Shown: positions 1 through 10,262 of the stretch, one piece after another
Layout: the number at the start of each line of letters is the position of its first letter
Numbering within the stretch: position 1 is the stretch's first letter
DNA from: Dryococelus australis
Taxonomy: Eukaryota > Arthropoda > Insecta > Phasmatodea > Phasmatidae
Length of the DNA stretch: 64,000 nucleotides
Assembly (NCBI GenBank): GCA_029891345.1
Contig: CM056994.1
Coordinates: 222,619,991-222,683,990 of the forward strand
Reading direction: 5' to 3'
The notes under the pieces: generated by a model
Databases searched by the model: none
Told to the model about the DNA's origin: nothing
Seen by the model: the letters and a program-made list of their open reading frames with translations, nothing else
Made by a program: the position numbers and the translations under genes

Positions 1-540
1 AAGAAGTGCCTTAAAACAGTGTTTTATTACATAATGGACGAAAAACGTAATTAATTAGTAATAAATAGTAAAGGGAAGTTGTGTGTTGTTAATTAATTGC
101 TTCAGAAATGTAATTCACTTTCCGTGTAAGGAAACCACAATTCATTATCACGCAGTTTTGGTATTGCAATGTATGGTAAATCAGGGAAATTTTTTGATTG
201 CAAGTGTTGGCATAGGAGTCTACCACTTACACGAAGATCAATTTTTTTACAAACAAGGACATGTTAAACGCATTACACGAAGAATAAATTTTTACCATGA
301 AGAACAATTTTTGTCTAGGAAATTTTGTCTAGTTTTCAAAAATTCTAATTGTTGTTTCCGTAACTCCTGCCATAAAATAGTTATGTCGAAAAAACTGAGC
401 AGAAGTCGAAAACTTTAGATGTTTTCACTTTAAAAAAAAAGATTTTCCAGTCAAAATTGTTGTTGGCAAACCTCAGATTCGTTTTCAGCACCCCGCAAAA
501 ATATAAATTTACAAAAAATCATCTCTCCTCCAAAACTTCA
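1..540. other. AT-rich stretch, nothing recognised
   Basis: No recognisable protein family, RNA gene or repeat. The 111-codon open frame at 83-418 has no family resemblance, and its composition looks like chance reading of AT-rich sequence. Confidence 0.5.
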
Positions 541-1860
541 CAGCAAGACCCTTTTTTTTAGCCTGGGTTCTTGGACTAAACACATATGGGGGTAGGGTTG
601 TGTGACTCCTGGGTGAGGCACGCTTCGGGATTTGATATCCCTGGGGTGTAGTAGACAGGAGGAAGGTCCCGGGCATGATAGGCGGTGTGGCAGTACCATG
701 CTATAGTGTGTCGCGCTAGGTATGCACTGCACACAACCTGTTCAGGGTGGATGAAGCATCTCTTATAGCCTCTCTCCACTCAAGGCAACCCAAAGCTTCC
801 CGGGCCTACACTGTCAGTCGCTTAACAGATTGGGTGATGACGCCTGTTCCCTATGGTTTGCCAGAGTTCTCGTGACTGGCAAGGTGTATCTGCCATGATG
901 GTTGGACCGATAACTGGTACCAAGACTCGACCACATGGCAGGGTGTTGGACCACTTAGCACTCAGGCCATTGGGGCCCAAAGTCTGTACTTCAAAGAAGA
1001 AGTACAAATACATGGAATGGATTGTGACTGACGCCCCCCTCCCCGCCCACATACTGGGAATTGGTCACGTAACACCTTGGTGGTCGAGGGAGCGATGGCT
1101 TGGTTGCAGTGATGAAACTATGGAGAATATATGACTATATATGATATAAACTATCCAATTTCAGATAAAGGGATGTTATCCCCAGTAAGCTGCGACATCA
1201 GGGAGGGATCCCAAACTGCTCTCTTGTGTCCGACCGCCGGAGTGGTGGCCATTATGGGTCATAGTAATTCCCCATCATTAAGAATGTGGCTCCCAGGGAG
1301 TGGTGTGTAACCGGCCCTTCATTGGATGTAAAACTATGCCCAGTTAGGTCTTCTCAACCACTTTGTTGAAGGGAATTCCTCTTACCATTCCATTCGGGGG
1401 ATAATGTCGGTCATGAATAACCCACAAGTGCAATGGAAATTAAGTGGTAGCACGGGATGATAGGTTGGCCCCACCATGAGATTCTCTGGTGTCAAATCAT
1501 AGGGTTTGATTCGCTGGTAGTGGTTGACTCCATATACTGGAGTAGGTCTGGAGAGATTCCCACTCTTGCTGACAGACCGGGTGGTGAGCAGCAACCTGCT
1601 CCGGTTGTGCCATGGACAGGCACTAGGGGTATGGATAGAACCCCGGCTAGACCACACGCTTGGTTTCTGAGGGCGAGGATCTCAGAACCTCTGTGGAAGG
1701 AGGGGGGAGGATGTGCGGACGTGCCAGGTTTGAGCTTAGGATTTGGCCAAGGGTCGCATTAATCTTGATCTCTTTGTGTTGAAAGGACGCGATTCCTCTC
1801 CCCCGCCTATTGTGAGGCCAAAGCACGGTAAGGCCGCAAGGCTAAGTGCCCTGCGTTAAA
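541..1860. other. GC-richer unassigned block, probably repeat-derived
   Basis: Base composition rises sharply here against AT-rich flanks. It drops again at about 1,860, just after a GC-rich stretch that runs into AT-rich ATAT sequence. No long open frame continues through it, and short frames exist on both strands. The even, stop-broken texture would fit the untranslated region of a non-LTR retrotransposon or another transposon, but no diagnostic motif was found. The family is unknown. Confidence 0.3.
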
Positions 1861-3300
1861 ATATATAATACATGACCAAGAGGTCCACTGTAACTAAACA
1901 CATATATGCAATTGATACAACTCTTAGACACATCAGGGAAAAAGAGAGAACTAACTACGTACATATTTAGTCAATGAAAAACATCCAATGGTGAAGTGAA
2001 ATATTTAATGCTGAAAAATGTTTAATCAGATTCAAACTAGGCTTTCACCTTAATGAGCTGAACTAAAATATGAGACAATCAGCACGCAGCGGCTCTAAAA
2101 TAAAATAAAAAAATCTTCCACTGTGCCTTTAATTTAAAAAAAAAAGTGTTCTGCAGTGTAAAATAATCAATCAGCTAGTGTTCCAAGTATATTCTCACAC
2201 AGAACAAATTAAAATCTCAGTTTGTAAGCTTGCAGTTAAATTAAATAAATATTCTGGCTAGCAATAAAATAAATACGGTAGAGCAATTTGAGAGTTCTCA
2301 GGCATCTCGTGACAAACTAGAAGATGATGTGTAATAATGCAACTGCTTAAGTGTAGCTAGAACACTTCACCGCTGGACCAATGGTCACACAAGAAATGGC
2401 GGTGGAAATGCCTCATATACATGATGATATTGTAAATATCCTGCTAATTAGCCCTCTTCAGACAGCTTACACATATTCTGTCGGCTGTTATACTCGTTCC
2501 TAGCATGACTTTTAGGGTCGATAAAACAATTAAACCACAAATTACGCCGATAATCCGCGGAGCCTCAGTCTCACTGGCTGACTGCCTGTAGGACCCTTCG
2601 AGAACAATATGGAGATGAGATTATTCTATCGCCATCCACAATCGGGGCGGTTACAATATTCAAATTGACCTGTGCAGTATAGAGTTTACCTGTGAGGTGT
2701 ATGAGCAAATAATATGCCCAACAAACCAGACATTACAATGTTTGTAATTGCTAACATTTTAATATAGGACATGTGCATAAAGAAATGTTTTTAAGTTTTC
2801 AAAATAGTGTTCATTGTAAACAGACTTTACCAGTAAATATGTTTTGGTATCTGGGACTAAATATTTCTCTTAATGAGATGGCAGTAAAATAACAACATTT
2901 TCAGATAATAGTATTTGATTGTTTGAAACCACTGATTTAGAAGATTACATATAGCCGTATGCAAAATAAAATACCATTAATTATAACATTAATCTGGTAT
3001 TTAAAAACTAATAATCAAGCCCATTATTTGGGACTTGGTTAATCTTTTTTGCTTTGCCTAATCATATGAGGTAACAATTGTTCTAATTCTATAGCCCTTA
3101 ACTTGCAAAACTACATTTTAACTCGCATGTAAACTAAAATGCAGAACTACATGTGTGGCAAAATGATAACATACTTTTCAGCATGTCAGAATACATAAGG
3201 TGAAATTTGACTCCTAGTTGGTTTGAAGTTCTCGTGAATAAGAAAACCGTTTCAATTTAAGTATTTCTGGTACAAAACGGGCGATAAAATGTATGTAACT
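1861..3300. other. AT-rich intergenic sequence, nothing recognised
   Basis: No gene, RNA or repeat structure could be supported in this stretch. Confidence 0.5.
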
Positions 3301-3479
3301 ACACTTACGTTTGCGAAAAATGCAACATCACAAAGGATATATGTGAATGAAATGAACTTTATATCACAGATTAGGTACATGCCAATATACAATTCATTAG
3401 AACAACATAACTCTACATGATCTCTGTCCTCGAGAATTCAGTATGGTGGGAAACCCCCGCGTGCTGTAATCAGATCATT

Positions 3480-4200
3480 TAAACATCGTAGCATGGAATC
3501 AAAAATGACCTATATATGTTCCTGGTGAATATCCCTCCCATGCGAATTGTATGCGAGTCCACAAAGCATCATCAGTGGTTGCAAGAGGTCCGTGACGAAT
3601 AAGTCGCCGACTAGCCATATCCCAGACATGTTCGATGGGCGACATGTCAAACAAACATGCAGGCCAGGGAAGCAGTGGTACCAGTCGTTCATTGAAGAAA
3701 GCTTGCAAATTCCTCACCACATGTGGCCGGACATTGTCCTGCTGAAATATGGTATGTGGAGTCGCCTGAAGGAGGGGCAGTACCTTAAGCCCCAAAACTT
3801 CCCTGATGTAGCAGTTGCTGTTCAAATTGCCCTCGAGTCAAGATCGCATGTTGTACTCAATGGCACCCCAAATCACGACACTTGATGTTTGTCCGCCGCG
3901 CCACTCCTCGCAAATAGATATAAACATACACTCCTGTGCATGCTCTCATCAACTCCGGACTGCCTGATACACCCTATCTCTCGCGCCACTACACCAGCGT
4001 ACCTTGGTCGGTCCAGTAATGCAATTCTAGCTTTCTGGGTCATCTCGAGCCTAGCCTGTAAAGGTCAGCAGCAGAGGTACGACACAGCGAATAGGCACAT
4101 TGATTCACAACACCTGTTTCGACACTTGGAAACAACTTATCGAGAGTCGCCTCAGACAGTATTCCCTCCCCCCTCCCTGACCACCACACATGGATCATGG
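3480..4200 (-). pseudogene. Tc1-like transposase remnant (copy 1)
   Basis: The open part (about 3,499-3,825, minus) reads as the C-terminal half of a Tc1/mariner DDE transposase. It contains IFQQDNVRPH (second catalytic Asp), then LLPWPA and DMSPIEHVWDM, where Glu is the third catalytic acid. These are hallmarks of the DD34E Tc1 family. Upstream (about 3,830-4,200) the reading frame is broken repeatedly but short family-like pieces continue, for example a VIWGAI block just before the QQDN motif. No intact HTH domain or clear terminal inverted repeats were found. It is a dead copy. The LINE ORF1 fragment on the opposite strand begins where this one fades out, so the two lie back to back or one interrupted the other. 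Confidence 0.85.
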
Positions 4201-4915
4201 AGCGGTTGGGGATCTCACAGAGCCTTCGTGGCTGAATGGAACTGGCCCCTACAGCCATGCATATCTGTATGCCAACTATGAATTTTTGAGACTTGCAAAG
4301 CGAGATCCCAAGAATGAACAAGTGAAAACCTTTTTCAACCATGGTATCCCTGACCGCCTGGATGATCTAATTGACTGCATAAGGTCTCACATGAAAAATT
4401 TGCACACAGCACACAAAACACCAAATTACTCCCACTCCCAAACACCCGACTCAGTATGCATGGAAACTGAAGGTGACTTCCAGCTAGTGAAAAGAAAAGG
4501 CAACCAGAACACCTTGGTGCCAGAAAAGAGAACCACCCAGGAGACCAAGCAACTACACAAAGTGTCGTATGAGGCACAGCCCATACTAATCACGGTTTCA
4601 AACCATTTCGCCCCTTTGCAAGAGGACACAGAAAAGTCCTCATCAGTAGAATCAAACCTCAGCCCTTCAGACCCCCCCCCCCCAAACCCTAAGCCGGCTG
4701 CATCAACAAAAGCACACAAAAAAACCCAGTTCGTCTAATGATTCCTGACACCACAAAACATAATATTCTAGTCCACAAGTTGTGAGCAATAAGCAGGGAT
4801 GGTTTTTCCCTCCTTCCCACTGCTAATGGGATTCACATCAACACAAAATCCAATGAACAGCACCAAGTGGCTCGCACAATGCTAGAAGCAAACTTCTTAC
4901 ACTTTTTCACTTTGG
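4190..4915 (+). pseudogene. Non-LTR retrotransposon ORF1 (gag-like) fragment
   Basis: An open frame of 182 codons (4,190-4,738) has the make-up of insect LINE ORF1 proteins: a Lys/Gln/Thr-rich linker, an SNHFAPLQED block equivalent to the usual NRFAPL motif, then a Ser/Pro-rich tail with a poly-Pro run. The homologous reading continues in the next frame (NPVRLMIPDTTKH, later FSLLPTANGI) up to about 4,915, where a MITE-like element interrupts it. Breaks are a one-base frameshift at about 4,731 and a stop in the HKL-stop-AIS segment. No zinc knuckles or ORF2 follow. The first roughly 60 codons are not family-like and may be chance. The fragment straddles the outer edge of the left arm of the 849-bp inverted repeat, and the downstream half is duplicated in the right arm. 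Confidence 0.7.
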
Positions 4916-5458
4916 TAGAGGACTAGTGTAGATCTTGGTGCAGCACTTTAACTAAAATTCGTGCAAAATTTCTCACTTTCAAGCATCAACTTTTCAATCT
5001 ATTCTTCAAACATGATTCATCTCATCAATCTGACCCACAAAATCAAAATAATTTGATCCAAATTTGCATTCTCAATTATGTGGACTTTTTTTAATGTACT
5101 TTGTTCACTTTTTGATTAGTAATCCATTTTCAGACTGAATGAGACTAAAATTATTGCCAATGTGGCAAATATTTATTTAAATTTGAAAGTTAAATCAATT
5201 AGTCAAAAATAATATCACAAGAACGGTATGAAAATTCTTGGAATTTCATCAAAAACATGATGATTTAGCTTGAAATGAGTCTTTAAAGAACCTCACACAA
5301 AGGGTGAACACAAGTTGAAAATTGATTTTGATTTTGACCTTAAATATGATTGCTTTTGAGTTGTACTTTGAAAGATTTGACCGAGAATTAGAAATTTGTT
5401 TGAATTTAGCTAGGAATTGATTGAATTTTAGTTAAATTATTGTGCTGCACCAAGATCT
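4610..5458 (+). repeat. Left arm of large inverted repeat
   Basis: This arm matches the reverse complement of 7,296-8,146 almost base for base. The outer edge is GCCCCTTTGCAAGAGG here and its complement at 8,131-8,146. The inner edge lies within a CCAAGATCT motif. The arm contains the end of a LINE ORF1 fragment and nearly all of a nested MITE-like element. Differences seen between arms are few: a C present at about 8,021 (right arm) but missing at about 4,731, and single-base changes near 4,926 and 5,091. The duplication is therefore fairly recent compared with the decay of the surrounding genes. Confidence 0.92.
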
Positions 5459-5473
5459 GCAATAGGCCTCTAC
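4915..5473. mobile_element. MITE-like element with ~46-bp terminal inverted repeats
   Basis: The two ends are inverted copies of each other. The left end starts GTAGAGGACTAGTG and continues AGATCTTGGTGCAGCAC, TTTAACTAAAATTC. The right end has the complement of these with a 4-base insertion and a few substitutions, ending CCTCTAC. The interior is AT-rich with no open frame. It interrupts the LINE ORF1 fragment at about 4,914. Superfamily and target-site duplication could not be settled. A second copy lies in the right arm of the big inverted repeat (7,296-7,839), truncated at its inner end, so this element was present before the arm was duplicated. Confidence 0.75.
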
Positions 5474-6576
5474 TGATTTATAATGCAACCTAATGCCCCG
5501 CCAGGGACGTTATGTTTTTGGTATTTACAGATATCTTTATCATGCCAGGGACTCCATTTTTTATTTTTCTGGTCATATTTAGCACCAACAAAACTCCTAT
5601 TGGAGAAACCTCCCATTTCACCGGCCGGTCTTTTTTTTTAATTTTTTAGTGAAGTAGGAGGTTTTTATTTTTTTATTTTTATTATTTCTTATGGCACTCC
5701 CTTCTCATATGTCGTGAAGCCTTCGACATACGAAAACACCTCCACTTATACATCTGATACACTCCAGTGTAGTGTGAAGAGCATTTACTTGCTGAGGCTT
5801 CAGGAGTACCATTTTTTGCATCAATACTCATATACTGAGTATATGGGCAAGAGTAATGAAACAGTTTTTTTTGTTCAGATTTTGAATGTTCTGGTGATAA
5901 TGTAATAAATTTGGGCGCCTTTGCATTTATTAAATTATCCTCTCAACCAGTGATCGAACCCCGAATCTCGATTTACGAACCAAGCACTCATCTACTGAGC
6001 CAAAGTGGCTAAGCGAGTGAGGCGCTGATAAAAATGCTGCATGTGATGAACTACAAGATTAATGGTTGGAATTGTTCGATGCTTGATAAGGAAATAATTT
6101 TATTCACTCTTGGTGCGTGAATTCTCAACTGTGTTCTCTGTGAGGAGTAAACTTTCTGAATTTCGTGGTTGCACTCGTTGAGAGCTGCATTGCCGAGATA
6201 TCAGCATGTTTCCTGATAACATGGTTCCTGTTGCAGCGAGAGTTCGCCAAGGATGAAAATTTGCACCACTGAGGCCAGATCACGCCGCAGTTCAGTGCGA
6301 CCTCCCAACACAGATATGCTTTTTTTTCACTAAGAGAGTGTGTTGAAGTTTAGTTGTGGTCGAGTGTGTAGATGAGCTTTTTTTGTTACTACAAAAATGC
6401 GCTGCAGATCAGTTGTGGAAGTGGTTCACATAAACTAAAGATGACGTTGTAATATTGGATTATAAAAATACAAGAGATATTATTAAGCATGTAGTTGAAG
6501 AAGATAACCTAATTTGTAAAAGTTATTGTTAGTCGCAGCTGCACAACTACACAAATATTGAATTCACAAGAGATAG
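5474..6576. other. Spacer inside the large inverted repeat
   Basis: Apart from the tRNA-like SINE head at 5,925-6,030, nothing is recognised. 5,620-5,700 is a T-rich low-complexity run. 6,150-6,310 is GC-richer and has no long open frame. From 6,577 the packaging-ATPase remnant begins on the minus strand. Confidence 0.45.
5925..6030 (-). mobile_element. tRNA-derived SINE head, minus strand
   Basis: Read on the minus strand, the segment has an A-box-like TTGGCTCAGTAGATGAG and, about 35 bases on, a B-box-like GGTTCGATCAC, the spacing expected of a Pol III promoter derived from a tRNA. The acceptor-stem pairing is not convincing, so a functional tRNA is unlikely. It differs from the common roughly 250-bp SINE elsewhere in the window. 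Confidence 0.55.
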
Positions 6577-7190
6577 TTAAAATATAAAATTTTTCATTCG
6601 ATTTCGATATTTGCCCTTATCCATTTTTCTACTCAAATCTAATGTTAAAAACTCATAACTTTCCTCCCAGCACTCAAAACATATCTCTTTAAATTTTTTC
6701 TAAACTCATGTCTCCACCAACAAAATCATTATGAATATGATTTAAATTAGTGTCATCTTGTCGAAATACACACAGAAGATTTGTGAAATCTCGCATTTAT
6801 TGGTTGGGAACTCTGGAATATGTCTGCTCAAGATAAAAAAAAATAGCAATATTTTTATGCCGACCTCTAGTAAAATATTTGAGGACTAAATTTTGCTCAT
6901 AAAATATTACATCATCAAAAATTACAAAAGAATTATTTTCACATTCATCTAGTGATACCATTTCACCATTCCTACTAAAAAAATTAGGATTTTTTTTTTT
7001 TTGGATAGCACTACAAAATCATCTTGTAATTGGATATATTTTGGTTGATTCCGACTTTTAGATCAAACATAGAGTTTATTAAAATTGATCCATCCTTTCT
7101 TATAAATCAAATTAATGATTAAATTGGTTTCCGTGCTGTTGCTGGGCCCTACAATTATCCTGCGAATATTATCGGGCAATAACTCACCTT
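6577..7190 (-). pseudogene. Maverick packaging ATPase (FtsK/HerA type), decayed
   Basis: This family powers genome packaging into virions. Reading the minus strand through several frameshifts gives the family order: LLPDNIRRIIVGPSN leading into the P-loop (7,126-7,149), then a Walker B segment SFVIFDDVIF (about 6,905-6,930), a conserved TRGRHKNI block, and a C-terminal GKYRNRMKNF ending in TAA at 6,577. The P-loop reads GPSNSTET: the Lys that should hold nucleotide phosphates is Glu, and the preceding Gly is Thr, so this copy could not bind ATP normally. Walker B Asp residues remain. The start is lost: family-like sequence stops at a T-run near 7,190, about 100 bp from the right arm of the inverted repeat. 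Confidence 0.85.
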
Positions 7191-7295
7191 TTTTTTTTAT
7201 TCTTGGAAGTTTCCTGAGAAATTAAAACAAGTCAACTTTTTTCATTTGATAAAAATAATTTTTGTAATAAATGGAGAATAATAAGGTTTCCAAGT
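7191..7295. other. Short AT-rich junction
   Basis: About 100 bp between the truncated start of the ATPase fragment and the inner edge of the right inverted-repeat arm. No coding resemblance was seen. Confidence 0.4.
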
Positions 7296-7839
7296 AGATC
7301 TTGGTACAGCACAATAATTTAACTAAAATTCAACCAATTCCTAGCTAAATTCAAACAAATTTCTAATTCTCGGTCAAATCTTTCAAAGTACAACTCAAAA
7401 GCAATCATATTTAAGGTCAAAATCAAAATCAATTTTCAACTTGTGTTCACCCTTTGTGTGAGGTTCTTTAAAGACTCATTTCAAGCTAAATCATCATGTT
7501 TTTGATGAAATTCCAAGAATTTTCATACCGTTCTTGTGATATTATTTTTGACTAATTGATTTAACTTTCAAATTTAAATAAATATTTGCCACATTGGCAA
7601 TAATTTTAGTCTCATTCAGTCTGAAAATGGATTACTAATCAAAAAGTGAACAAAGTACATAAAAAAAAGTCCACATAATTGAGAATGCAAATTTGGATCA
7701 AATTATTTTGATTTTGTGGGTCAGATTGATGAGATGAATCATGTTTGAAGAATAGATTGAAAAGTTGATGCTTGAAAGTGAGAAATTTTGCACGAATTTT
7801 AGTTAAAGTGCTGCACCAAGATCTACAATAGTCCTCTAC
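7296..7839. mobile_element. Second copy of the nested MITE-like element
   Basis: Inverted copy of the element at 4,915-5,473, carried inside the right arm. The outer terminal repeat is complete (ending CCTCTAC at 7,839). The inner one is cut at AGATCTTGG, coinciding with the end of the arm homology. Confidence 0.75.
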
Positions 7840-8146
7840 CAAAGTGAAAAAGTGTAAGAAGTTTGCTTCTAGCATTGTGCGAGCCACTTGGTGCTGTTCA
7901 TTGGATTTTGTGTTGATGTGAATCCCATTAGCAGTGGGAAGGAGGGAAAAACCATCCCTGCTTATTGCTCACAACTTGTGGACTAGAATATTATGTTTTG
8001 TGGTGTCAGGAATCATTAGACGGAACTGGGTTTTTTTTGTGTGCTTTTGTTGATGCAGCCGGCTTAGGGTTTGGGGGGGGGGGGTCTGAAGGGCTGAGGT
8101 TTGATTCTACTGATGAGGACTTTTCTGTGTCCTCTTGCAAAGGGGC
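7296..8146 (-). repeat. Right arm of large inverted repeat
   Basis: Reverse complement of 4,610-5,458. Its outer edge (8,146) joins directly to the penton-like fragment. Its inner edge lies inside the terminal repeat of the nested MITE, which lacks its last ~15 bases here. The LINE ORF1 tail, read on the minus strand, lacks the one-base frameshift present in the left arm, so that frame runs further here. The N-terminal part of ORF1 is absent, so this arm is the copy and the left arm, in its ORF1 context, is the probable source. Confidence 0.92.
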
Positions 8147-8802
8147 AGAAAAACTTCACTATTATATAATTAATAAAGATAAATCAATAGCATTGATTAG
8201 TTTTCATGCAAAATATTTAACTCCAAATGTAGAGAATAATACTATAACTACAATTGAAAAAATTAGTCCTTTTGTTGATAAAAAATACTGTTATAAATAT
8301 TCCCAGAGGCCAATACGATGTTGAATCTTTGAAAGAAGCTATAAATTCGATCGAGCCATTTTCAACAAACAACATTGAAATAATAACCAACAATGTCATA
8401 AATATAATAACAATTAAAACCAAGTTTGATATTAAACTTATCTGATATTCTCGGTTTTGAAATAAAATTAAATAATTGAAAAAGATAAAATTTTTGTAAG
8501 CATTAAATTGTCTAATTTTAATCCATATTAAACAATAAATGTCCATTATAATTTGGCATATGGCATGGTTAAAAAATATGATGAATCTAACAATTTGGAG
8601 ACTAATATAATTGCTAGTTTTCCACCAAAAAAGATGTTTGGTTTTAGATCTTATATAATTTATAAGCCCCCGTACACAATTTTTTTAAATTAATGATGAC
8701 CAATTTAATAACAGTTTTCTTGAAATTATAGACGAAAATGGTAAATTTATTTATTTTAGTGGTTCTGGTATAGATGTTGTTTTGGAAATTAAAGATGTTT
8801 AA
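8147..8802 (+). pseudogene. Penton-like minor capsid protein of a Maverick element, decayed
   Basis: Short family-like pieces appear in changing plus frames: a start-side block with ISFHAKYLTPNV, then NIPRGQYDVESLKEAI, a small SDILGF-like piece after a frameshift, and a C-terminal block (EIIDENGKFIYFSGSG) ending in TAA at 8,800-8,802. This matches the order in the single-jelly-roll minor capsid (penton-type) proteins of Polintons, which form capsid vertices. At least three frameshifts or stops interrupt it. The 5' end is removed exactly at the boundary of the inverted-repeat arm. The family assignment comes from remembered motif order; confidence is moderate. Confidence 0.65.
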
Positions 8803-9125
8803 AATTTTGTTATTTAATTAGAAAACATAAAGGGCACCGTGTTTTAGGGCCCCCTTATATATCTCCAAAATATAAACTTTTTCTTAGAAAATTTGAAGGG
8901 AGTAACTCTGCACTACTCTTTTAAGAGGTTCATAAAATATAAAACTTTTCTTTCAGAAATAGGTGTGATGAATAATTTTTGTATAACACTAAGTGTCAGT
9001 GGTTCCCTTACACCAAATTCATCATATGATTTTTATATTTTTCTTACTCATCGCACCTCTCATTAATAAAATTATTAAGATTAGACTAGTGGTGTTCCAT
9101 GGCTAGTGGAGAATAAAAAAATTAA
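8803..9125. other. Spacer between penton-like and polymerase fragments
   Basis: AT-rich sequence. A plus-strand reading near 8,960-9,050 (MNNFCITLSVSGS...) looks coding-like but belongs to no family I recognise. It might be a remnant of another virion gene. Confidence 0.35.
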
Positions 9126-10262
9126 TTATAAATTTTGATATCCATATGGCAAAGTATCAATTTTATTTTCTAGTATAATTCTATTGCTATCACAAGGACT
9201 CAATGCTATTTCATTAATTTCTACTGTATATATTTTGTGTTTCTCACTTCTTATCAAATTCATTGCCCTACATTGAATTTTTTCATTAAAAAAACCTCTT
9301 GTAATCTTTAAAATTAATTATATTATTGACAACACATCTTTTCACACCTTTTGTTCTTTTGCTTCGTTTATCCTCAACTATGTATGCATACATCTTCGCT
9401 CGTAAACCAACAAATTATTTCATTACACTGTCATTACTCTCATCTTTCATTTTTTATAAAAATGTTTTATTTACTTGTGGCATGTTATAAATATTGTATT
9501 TTGGATAATCACTTGTATCAAATTTATCTAACATCGACTTCATGTCTTCATAAAAATCTTCTGTTTTAATGTTATAAAAGTAAGAGACGGTATCTTGAAA
9601 ACATAGTTCCATTTTATTACCATATTTTGGATTCATAATTTTATATTGGAAATCATACATTAATTCTTTCGAAATATCCAAAATAGTCATGCCCACATAT
9701 ATTGGCTTATTAAATTTTATAGTAGTTTTATTCATGTGAATAGCTGCAAGATTCTCATTAAATATAGTACTTTTCTTAAAATATGGCGTGGCCACTAATT
9801 TTTCGCAAAATTTTTCACATGAAACTAGTTTTATATCAATTCTGTTTCTTATATTTGCCTTTGTTTTACCAAACACAGAATTATTCATCATTTTAAAAAA
9901 GTTCTTTTCAAAATCATTTTTTTTGCATTAGTCCTTATCGATGTATTAAAATCCACGTACTTCTTTAACAAATCAGATTGATTAAATGTCAATATTCTAT
10001 GTATTTTTGTAAGCTTAAGTCAATTATTTAGGCACTGTTTCAAACTACGATAATGTAGTATGTATTTTTCTTTTTTATGTAAAGTTTTTAATAGTTTATA
10101 TTCATTGGTACCTAGAACTAACTTGTTTCCTGGACAAAATGGAAGATCTTTTTGTAAATTATGTAGTTCTTGTGGATATTCTAAATCAACTTCTAATATA
10201 TAACCAAACTCAGAATCCTTTTTCAAATTTAATATTTTTTCACTCCAATAATATAAATGCAT
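9126..10262 (-). pseudogene. Protein-primed DNA polymerase B (Maverick type), C-terminal half, inactivated
   Basis: Minus-strand reading through about three frameshifts gives palm and thumb of a family-B, protein-primed polymerase. The order is FGYILEVDLEYP (10,210-10,170), a KKYILHYRSLK-like block, the nucleotide-binding motif [10 protein letters not shown] (starting at 9,891), then KPIYVGMTILDISK, then the catalytic motif C region at 9,583-9,594. Motif C reads DTVS, so the second metal-binding Asp is Val, which should abolish catalysis. A C-terminal block (EINEIALSPCDSNR, ending TAA at 9,126) completes the gene. The exonuclease and TPR-side sequences are missing: homology stops at 10,262, abutting plus-strand virion genes. 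The polymerase is not in its expected place next to an integrase. Confidence 0.93.

Noticed and set aside
853-1762. Short frames on both strands at 0.5-1.8 kb
   Set aside because: They overlap each other, have no family motifs, and follow the higher GC content of the block.
5925-6030. Functional tRNA gene on the minus strand
   Set aside because: A and B boxes are present but the stem pairing is poor; better explained as a SINE head.
4610-8146. Terminal inverted repeats of a complete 3.5-kb Maverick
   Set aside because: The outer edge of the left arm lies within a LINE ORF1 and that of the right arm within the Maverick remnant. The arms hold LINE and MITE sequence, not Maverick ends.
7965-8324. 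119-codon plus-strand frame
   Set aside because: Most of it is the antisense of the LINE ORF1 tail in the right repeat arm, running into the penton-like fragment; not a gene.
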